Origin: Zancudomyces culisetae
Taxonomy: Eukaryota; Kickxellomycota; Harpellomycetes; Harpellales; Legeriomycetaceae
Direction of reading: 5' to 3'
Assembly: GCA_001969505.1 (NCBI GenBank)
Contig: LSSK01001630.1
Location: 1-23,754 of the forward strand
DNA: 23,754 nucleotides
Part shown: in pieces, positions 17,913 to 23,754 of the stretch
Layout: every line of letters starts with the position of its first letter
Position numbering within the stretch: position 1 is the stretch's first letter
The notes under the pieces: generated by a model
Seen by the model: the letters and a program-made list of their open reading frames with translations, nothing else
Databases searched by the model: none
Told to the model about the DNA's origin: nothing
Program-made: the position numbers and the translations under genes

Positions 17913-19382
17913 ATGTCACCAATAAACAAAGTATTTGACTATATTGTGATTGGAGGAGGAAGCGGAGGCTTAGCAAGCGCAAGAAGAGCAGCTTCTTACG
18001 GAGCAAAGGTTGCATTGATAGAATCCAGCGGAAGATTGGGAGGAACCTGCGTAAATGTGGGTTGTGTACCAAAAAAAGTGATGTTCAATGCCGCAGGCAT
18101 CCGCGCTGCAATTGAGGATTCCAAGCACTATGGTTTCAGCACAGAATACAAGGGCTTCAACTGGGGAATATTGAAGAAATCTCGTGATGAATATATCAAA
18201 CGGTTGAATGGAATATACGAAAACAATTTGAAAAAGGACAATGTGACCTATATCAGCGGTTTTGGTAAACTCGCAGGTGGAAACAAAGTGAAAGTTATTA
18301 GTGCAGACAAGAACGAGGAGATTTACGAAGCCAAAAAGATACTGATCGCAGTTGGAGGCAAGCCAACAGTTCCAAAAATCAGTGGAGCAGAATACGGAAT
18401 CACAAGTGATGAGTTTTTTGAGCTAGAAACCCAGCCAAAGAAGGTAGCCATTGTAGGTTCAGGATATATTGGGGTAGAATTGGCTGGAGTATTCAGAGAG
18501 CTAGGCTCAGAGGTAGTCTTGCTTACAAGAACAGATACCATCCTTCGACACCACGATGAAATTATTGGAAGCACCATGATGGAAGAAATGACAAGAATCG
18601 GAATTAAGTTTGCGATTAACACAAGAGTAATGGAGGTTGAAAAGAATCAGGGTGCTGAAAACAGTTTGCCATATAAACTAAAATGGAAGGTTGTACCACC
18701 AACCGCTGAAGATGCGCTCGATGGCGCAAGTGTGCAGGAAGGAGCTGCCGCAGCATCGGGTGTAGAAATAGCAAGTGACGATTTTGACTGCATTATCTGG
18801 GCAGTAGGAAGAGAAAGTAAGATCAAAAATCTAGGATTAGATGAAGCGGGAGTCAAGGTCGATAGAAAAAACCTGATTATCGCAGATGAGTACCAATATA
18901 CCGGAGTAGAAGGAATATTTGCATTGGGTGACGTATGCGGAAAGTTGGAATTGACACCAGTAGCAATTGCTGCGGGTCGTCGCTTGTCTGACCGCTTGTT
19001 TGGTGGTCCACAGTATGTTAACTCCAAGCTGGAATACGAATTGGTACCCACTGTGATCTTTGGTGTCTTGCCAGCAGGAACAAACGGATTAACAGAACGA
19101 GAGGCCATCAAAAAGTATGGCAAGGATAAAATCAAGACATATGTGACAAGATTCAGCAATATGTACAACGCGATGTTGCCATATAAGCCACCCACAGCTA
19201 TGAAACTTGTGGTTCTTTTGCCTACAGAACAAGTAGTTGGCCTTCATATTATTGGCCGGGGATGTGATGAGATGCTGCAGGGCTTTGGTGTTGCCATGAA
19301 AATGGGTGCCACAAAGAAGGATTTCGACAACTGTGTAGCCATTCACCCAACATCCTCTGAAGAACTTGTTACCCTCCGCTAA
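17913..19382 (+). CDS. GLR1: Glutathione reductase (NADPH), cytosolic form
   Basis: FAD flavoenzyme that reduces glutathione disulfide with NADPH. 489 residues, no intron, ATG in an AAAA context after a TATA box. In order: FAD-binding GGGSGG at 14-19; redox disulfide C46/C51 in [18 protein letters not shown]-binding GSGYIG at 182-187 with the two phosphate-contacting arginines R206 and R212 that separate NADPH from NADH users; IFALGD at 335-340; the C-terminal HPTSSEE, giving catalytic H478 and E483. These points, especially the arginines and HPTSSEE, favour glutathione reductase over dihydrolipoamide dehydrogenase. No presequence, so this start gives a cytosolic enzyme. Odd: an extra segment around 245-288 with an Ala/Gly-rich stretch before the WAVGR motif, and [10 protein letters not shown] where relatives have FSHPPxGTxG. 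It converges on the LTA4H gene. Confidence 0.95.
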   Translation: MSPINKVFDYIVIGGGSGGLASARRAASYGAKVALIESSGRLGGTCVNVGCVPKKVMFNAAGIRAAIEDSKHYGFSTEYKGFNWGILKKSRDEYIKRLNGIYENNLKKDNVTYISGFGKLAGGNKVKVISADKNEEIYEAKKILIAVGGKPTVPKISGAEYGITSDEFFELETQPKKVAIVGSGYIGVELAGVFRELGSEVVLLTRTDTILRHHDEIIGSTMMEEMTRIGIKFAINTRVMEVEKNQGAENSLPYKLKWKVVPPTAEDALDGASVQEGAAAASGVEIASDDFDCIIWAVGRESKIKNLGLDEAGVKVDRKNLIIADEYQYTGVEGIFALGDVCGKLELTPVAIAAGRRLSDRLFGGPQYVNSKLEYELVPTVIFGVLPAGTNGLTEREAIKKYGKDKIKTYVTRFSNMYNAMLPYKPPTAMKLVVLLPTEQVVGLHIIGRGCDEMLQGFGVAMKMGATKKDFDNCVAIHPTSSEELVTLR

Positions 19383-19498
19383 GCTTTTAACTTTAGCTTT
19401 TTCGTTTGCTTATCGAACTTGGTTAATGTTTAGTATTTCTTTCCCCTACTACTTTTTTAGATATAATATTTATTTAAGACAAGTAAAAAGACTAGCCA

Positions 19499-19504
19499 AA
19501 TAAA
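19499..19504 (+). terminator. Possible polyadenylation signal of glutathione reductase
   Basis: AATAAA lies about 117 nt after the stop, in the 203-bp spacer shared with the convergent LTA4H gene. Weak evidence because the spacer is AT-rich. Confidence 0.35.
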
Positions 19505-19585
19505 AGATAAAGTAAATCAGTTGATTAGATCCTAAAACTCAAAGAGATGGTCGAAGAAAAAAGAAGGAATATCAGCCAAGGGGAA

Positions 19586-21481
19586 TTAGTCCAGGTTCAG
19601 ATCCTTTTTGACCATTCTACTACAGATAGGGTGATAGGTTTTTTCCAATTTTAGGAATGTATCAACAGCCAGCTTTTGGTCGTTTTGGTACAACAAGCGA
19701 TAGATTGGTCGAGTAAACTTCATTCTTCCTTGGCTACTGACAACATCTACAGCAGCATCAAATACCTTTTTATACCCACACTCTAGAGCCAAGTACAGGA
19801 ATGCGGCTCTGATTTCGTAGTTTTTAGCATAGCTCATCGAGTACAGGCCGTCCATAGCGTCAAGCATCTGGTGTGAAAACTTGGTAGAACGGTCGTGATT
19901 GTGAGCACGGAGTGTCTTGATTACAACAAGTTTTTGCTGGGTGGATAGTTGCTCGAGCTCTTGTTTAGTAAACTGCGAAAAGTCTGTGCCATTACCATTG
20001 TTATCGGCCGAAATCCATTTTTCTGCCAACAAGATCGCGGCACGTTGTGGTGCCATATCAAATTTGTTTTCAACTGGTGGCATACCTGGTGTGTACAACC
20101 AGCCATTCCAATCAACCTTGTCTAGTTTTTCCCTGGCTTCATCATGTCCTAGGGTTGTCTCCATGTAGCTATACAAGAATCCTTTAAAGTCGTTTGTATC
20201 GATTGATCGGCCTCGGAACTCGCGGATGTATGCCTTTAAAAACTTGCTCCACACGTCTTTTCCAAAAATTGTCATAAGATAATACAAGAAGTTGTGGCCT
20301 CTTTCATATGGTACGCTCGAGAACGCATCATCTGGGTCAACCTCTTCCAATGTTGGTACCATTCTTGTCAGCTCATTCTTCTCTCCCATTCGTCTGACAT
20401 CTTCTCCCAGGCTCTCCAGACCTAGAACTGACAGTAGTTGACTGGTATCACGTCCGCTCAATGCACCTGTGATTTCTCGCTCAAAGAACGTTGTCCACCC
20501 TTCATTCAACCAGAAATGCTCCCAGCTCCTGGCAGTCACCAAATTTCCCGACCAACTGTGTGCCAACTCGTGGTTGATCAGATCAACCAACGATCGGTCA
20601 CCCGCAATCATTGTAGGTGTCACAAATGTCAGACATGGATTTTCCATTCCGCCGTATGGGAATGCTGGTGGTAAAACCAACAAATCATATCTACCCCACT
20701 CATATTCTGTCAATATCTCTTCAGCCACAGACACTGTCTTTTCTAGATCAGCAAATTCATAGGCGCACGCTTCTATGAGGTCTGGTTCACTCCATACGGC
20801 TGTTCTTGGACCCAGCTCGTGTCTTTCCAATACACCACAAGCTACCACTACTAGATACGATGGAATCTTGATCTTTTGCTCAAAGTGGAACACCCTGTTC
20901 TCACCTCCATCCACATCTTCCGATCCGGTTTGCAGTGCACTCATCAATGCAGTAAATGGCTTCGCCACCTTTATGTCTCCTGTGTATGCGATCTTAATAG
21001 ATGGACTATCTTGGCATGGCATCATGCTACGTGCGTAGATACTTTGGCATTGTGTAAACAAAAATGGGTATTTCTTACCACTTGTTTGTTCTGGTGTCAA
21101 GAACTGCAGTGCTACCGACTTTTCGGTGGTTTTGTATGCAATTTGAATTGATAGCTTTTCACCCTTTTGGTATTTTCTATCCAATTCGATTTCCAGTGGG
21201 GTTCCATAGATATGGTGTACTTTTCCGCATTTGAATTGCAACTCTGTTTTGTCCTGCGCAGTCTCACCCCCATGCTGATTTACTAACCAGGCTTTATAAA
21301 TATCCAATGTCATCGTGTCCAACACGACCTTGTCCACATTGTCTTGCAACACCACATGGCAAAGTGTGACTGAACCCTTCAGCAACTTGTTTTCAAAATC
21401 CACCTCCAGGTCCAAATGCAAACGCTCGGTTGTCACTTGTTCCAAGTTGGACAGTGTGTTTGGATCTATTTTTGCTGACAT
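19586..21481 (-). CDS. LAP2: M1-family zinc aminopeptidase, leukotriene A4 hydrolase type
   Basis: Zinc aminopeptidase with probable epoxide hydrolase ability, as in yeast Lap2 (YNL045W) and mammalian LTA4H. 631 residues, close to the family's 610-670, and intronless. N-terminal beta-rich domain 1-220 with FTQCQSIYARSMMPCQD at 142-157; substrate-binding PYGGMENP at 275-282; zinc site HELAHSW (H304, E305, H308) with third ligand E327 in WLNEGWT, exactly 19 residues on; proton-donor Tyr392 in VPYERG; C-terminal helical repeat domain with GRMKF, whose R586 and K588 match the carboxylate-binding pair of human LTA4H. The catalytic set is complete, so it should be active. Cytosolic: no signal. The TATA box is 115 nt upstream and touches a hexamer repeat. 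Confidence 0.95.
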   Translation of the reverse strand: MSAKIDPNTLSNLEQVTTERLHLDLEVDFENKLLKGSVTLCHVVLQDNVDKVVLDTMTLDIYKAWLVNQHGGETAQDKTELQFKCGKVHHIYGTPLEIELDRKYQKGEKLSIQIAYKTTEKSVALQFLTPEQTSGKKYPFLFTQCQSIYARSMMPCQDSPSIKIAYTGDIKVAKPFTALMSALQTGSEDVDGGENRVFHFEQKIKIPSYLVVVACGVLERHELGPRTAVWSEPDLIEACAYEFADLEKTVSVAEEILTEYEWGRYDLLVLPPAFPYGGMENPCLTFVTPTMIAGDRSLVDLINHELAHSWSGNLVTARSWEHFWLNEGWTTFFEREITGALSGRDTSQLLSVLGLESLGEDVRRMGEKNELTRMVPTLEEVDPDDAFSSVPYERGHNFLYYLMTIFGKDVWSKFLKAYIREFRGRSIDTNDFKGFLYSYMETTLGHDEAREKLDKVDWNGWLYTPGMPPVENKFDMAPQRAAILLAEKWISADNNGNGTDFSQFTKQELEQLSTQQKLVVIKTLRAHNHDRSTKFSHQMLDAMDGLYSMSYAKNYEIRAAFLYLALECGYKKVFDAAVDVVSSQGRMKFTRPIYRLLYQNDQKLAVDTFLKLEKTYHPICSRMVKKDLNLD

Positions 21482-21570
21482 TTTCCTGATATTTTTATGT
21501 CCTTTTGCTTGTTTGTTAAATAAATAAAAAATTCAAAGAAAGTTGAACGTATTTTTTTTAGTATTGAAGT

Positions 21571-21594
21571 TCCTATTCCTATTCCTATTCCTAT
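21571..21594. repeat. (TCCTAT)4 hexamer repeat in the LTA4H promoter
   Basis: Four perfect copies end immediately next to the TATA box. Seen from the LTA4H strand the order is TATA box, (ATAGGA)4, leader, ATG, so the repeat sits where the transcription start region should be. Confidence 0.85.
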
Positions 21595-21602
21595 TATTTA
21601 TA
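21595..21602 (-). promoter_or_regulatory. TATA box of the LTA4H-type gene
   Basis: TATAAATA on the minus strand, about 115 nt upstream of the ATG at 21481, directly bordered by the hexamer repeat. No other ATG lies in the leader. Confidence 0.55.
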
Positions 21603-22572
21603 TTTTTGGATGGAACATGGCTGAATTTCAACATGTAAACACCACAATTACACCAGATTAATTTAATCGTGTTTGAAGAAAATTATTCAGCATTCCTCTG
21701 TTGACATTGGTCCCTTATTTCATTAGAAACTTCATTTTGGTTTGATAATTGACTCCAGCCCCTTTGCTAATTTCCTGTGCATTTTAATTTGCCAAATTTA
21801 GTCCGTATTTTTTTATTCTAAAAAACGCCCTTCTCTATATTCCAAGCAGTTAGCCTCCTTAGTTTGGTTAATGGTTTGGATTACAAATCAAACCAAAAAA
21901 TGGTGAGGGTGAGATAAAGGGGAAGGAGAATATGATGTATTACTACTATTCTTATTTGCTCCGCACCACAAAAATAAACACCCTAGAAACTAAGAATCAT
22001 TTGTGGACAATCACTGATCGTACTCGGCACTTAAAAAAAAAGTGGTCTTGCAAAGCTTCTCACACTTTGTTTCCGGACTATTTTGCATATCCAATTGCTG
22101 TTTTTTGCTTTTCTTGTTTCCATCATTTATTTTGTGGAGTGACTTGAAAACTCAATTAGTCCATCGATTTGATTCAAGCTTATCTAAACAATTGTATATA
22201 AATTAACCAAATAAAAAAAAAGCAAATGAATAAATAAATATCTCTATGAGTCTAAAAGTGTAGCATCCAAGGACGAACACTCAAAGGGGCAGGCGAGCTT
22301 TTGGAATTGTCGAACTTGTATTCATAGTTCGTTTTTTACAGGTTTTAGTACTTTGTGCAAATAGGCGCAAAATACAAAAGCAAGAGTTACATGCTCTCAT
22401 ACACTGAACTCCTCCATTTTTGGAGGGATAGCAACATGAAAATATCAACAGTTATAAAGCAAAGCACCATAAATGATATTATTTGTGTCTTTGGCTTTAT
22501 TTTTCTTTGAGTGCAATATTGAGGATTCGTTTAGTGCCTAATGTATATAGACTGTGAATATTCAATTATTTA

Positions 22573-22758
22573 CGCATTGCCATGGTTAAAGGTTATCATT
22601 GATGCGGCAAACATTCTTTGATTGAACTTTAAGTATTCAGCTGGCTTGTCTAGATTATACATTAGCGGTGATGAGGGAGGTGGTGTTGCAAAATTCAACA
22701 CATACTCAAGCATCTCATAATTTTTATTCAAAAGAAAGTGGGTTGGTATGTTGATGTG
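22573..22758 (-). CDS. Candidate internal exon of an unidentified gene
   Basis: Sixty-two open codons between TAA stops, with protein-like composition: HFLLNKNYEMLEYV, ATPPPSSPLMYNLDKPAEY, LKFNQRMFAASM, HGNA. The last codon overlaps a GTAAAT sequence that could be a donor, matching donors used elsewhere in the window. CTAAC at the upstream end could be a branch site, but the first following AG (before ATGCTTGAG) is rather far. If translated from that ATG to the TAA, it would be a 47-residue protein. A 62-codon open frame can occur by chance in this much AT-rich DNA. Confidence 0.22.
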
Positions 22759-22906
22759 TTAGATACTACCAATGCCGATTCATCTGGTATATTTTACAAC
22801 ATTATTAGCACTACTAAAGTTGTTGATTTTGTAAATAGATACTCTCAAAACTTTTTTTTTGTATAAGGGGATGTACAATTACAGTGAAAATGCTGAATAC
22901 TCCGGC

Positions 22907-22922
22907 TATATATATAAAAAGG
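22907..22922 (+). promoter_or_regulatory. TATA-like element with a possible gene start about 80-90 nt downstream
   Basis: TATATATATAAAAAGG is followed by an ATG at 23000 that opens 20 codons (MLQKTEPVIETETKIQLQGM) to a TGA overlapping a possible GT donor at 23059. A further open stretch in + (about 23075-23160, containing KISDGAFDQPIYFSSGIF) looks protein-like, but I cannot join it in frame. The spacing resembles the real promoters in this window. Confidence 0.2.
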
Positions 22923-23754
22923 CTGTGCTTGAATGTACAAATATGCCTTTTTTAACCTGTTTTTATTAAAATCGTTAGCAATCAAAAATAATCGCACCAA
23001 TGCTACAAAAAACTGAACCTGTTATTGAGACAGAGACGAAAATTCAACTTCAAGGAATGTGATAAGGCCAGCACTATTAGATATATTTAGACCCATTTTT
23101 TAGATTGAAAATATCTGATGGTGCTTTTGATCAACCAATATATTTTTCCAGTGGAATTTTCTAGTAAAGTCTCGTCCCTTCTTTATCGAATTTAGAAAAA
23201 GAGGAAGTATATGATATATACGCAACATATTATGGAGGGAATGACAGAGATAACACTAGTGCAGTCAGTTCAAAGGTTTTCGGTAAAAAAAATCACTTGA
23301 TCCAGGTGATTAAATGAAAAGGAAAAAGGTCAAGTTAAATGGACAGTCATTTTTCAGGTGTCTAGACCTAGTTGAACGAGTATTGATAAAGGTAATTTAA
23401 AAGTGGTTCATGTTGTATGTACGTTGTACTCATCTGCTTGACTAGTTCTTTGGAGGTTCATGTTGTAGACCTTGAGAACAAGACATGGGAATTATATTGG
23501 TGAGTTTGAGCAAGTGAAAACAATATAGTTACCCAGTCATTAACACTTGGGAAAATACAGATTGTCAAGTCTTATATTTATTGATGGTTATGGGTAACTA
23601 TGCTTTCAAAATTTAGAATTTCACTGTGAAAATAGAACAATATAAGAATCGGTACATGTGTGTTTGCGAGTTCTCACAACGAAAAAATAAGAAATGAGCT
23701 CACATTCGTTTCCTCTAATGCAAGAAGTTAGTAGTAGAAGTTAATAAAGCACAA

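Larger units (their letters stand above)
21603..23754. other. Right-hand interval without a firm gene
   Basis: About 2.1 kb of AT-rich sequence. The + frame 21932-22147 is low-complexity and not convincing. It holds a small hairpin (CCTCCA-TTTT-TGGAGG, 22411-22426), a 13-bp direct repeat GGTTCATGTTGTA at 23405 and 23455, a candidate minus-strand exon (22573-22758), and a possible plus-strand gene start near 23000. A GC-richer patch at about 22260-22330 contains a short minus-strand open stretch ending in PLSVRPWMLHF that could be a later exon of the same minus-strand gene. Confidence 0.4.

Noticed and set aside
18647-19195. 182-residue minus-strand frame
   Set aside because: Antisense shadow of glutathione reductase.
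21932-22147. 71-residue plus-strand frame starting MMYYYY
   Set aside because: Low complexity, poly-A-coded Lys run and no support from promoter or family.
1-23754. tRNA, 5S rRNA, U6 snRNA, CRISPR array or transposon
   Set aside because: I looked by eye for B-box-like GGTTCGA motifs, known RNA starts, spaced repeats, long terminal or inverted repeats and transposase motifs, and saw none. A tRNAscan, Infernal or RepeatMasker run could still find diverged copies.

Overview
The window looks like nuclear DNA of an AT-rich fungus, probably an early-diverging (zygomycete-grade) one. The genes are widely spaced and independently oriented. There are short GT-AG introns (about 96-155 nt, one about 334 nt), TATA boxes upstream of the start codons, and a typical fungal gene set. 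Low GC, few introns and retention of a DTWD1-type tRNA enzyme would suit a trichomycete-like lineage, but that placement is inference. The standard genetic code fits every gene.

Layout: (1) 48-720 (+), a small two-exon gene for a helical protein I cannot identify. (2) 1018-2024 (-), a two-exon DTWD1-type tRNA-uridine aminocarboxypropyltransferase, convergent with gene 1. (3) 2130-4550, a long gap with one candidate terminal exon and a notable hairpin. (4) 4668-8930 (+), a 1420-residue Ras guanine-nucleotide exchange factor with a degenerate WW domain. (5) 9374-11500 (-), an ACSS3/propionyl-CoA-synthetase-type acyl-CoA synthetase, convergent with the RasGEF across a hexamer microsatellite. (6) 11576-14586, mostly gene-poor, with two candidate small split genes. 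(7) 14587-16125 (-), a four-exon mitochondrial branched-chain aminotransferase that I rebuilt by splicing. (8) 17913-19382 (+), cytosolic glutathione reductase. (9) 19586-21481 (-), a leukotriene-A4-hydrolase-type M1 aminopeptidase, convergent with glutathione reductase across 203 bp. (10) 21603-23754, no firm gene, with a candidate minus-strand exon and a possible plus-strand gene start.

The genes do not form a cluster for one pathway. Two connect loosely: branched-chain aminotransferase feeds valine and isoleucine breakdown, which ends in propionyl-CoA, and the ACSS3-type enzyme activates free propionate. Six genes (DTWD1, RasGEF, ACSS3-type, BCAT, glutathione reductase, LTA4H) share one promoter pattern, a TATA box about 65-120 nt upstream of the ATG. 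I used this to support start choices.

I see no mobile element, CRISPR array, tRNA or rRNA gene, and no obvious new multi-gene system. The best leads are a start-stop upstream ORF in the RasGEF leader, lineage-specific changes in the acyl-CoA synthetase and glutathione reductase, an in-frame alternative acceptor in the aminotransferase, a strong intergenic hairpin, a microsatellite touching a TATA box, and several small open exons that simple ORF calling misses.
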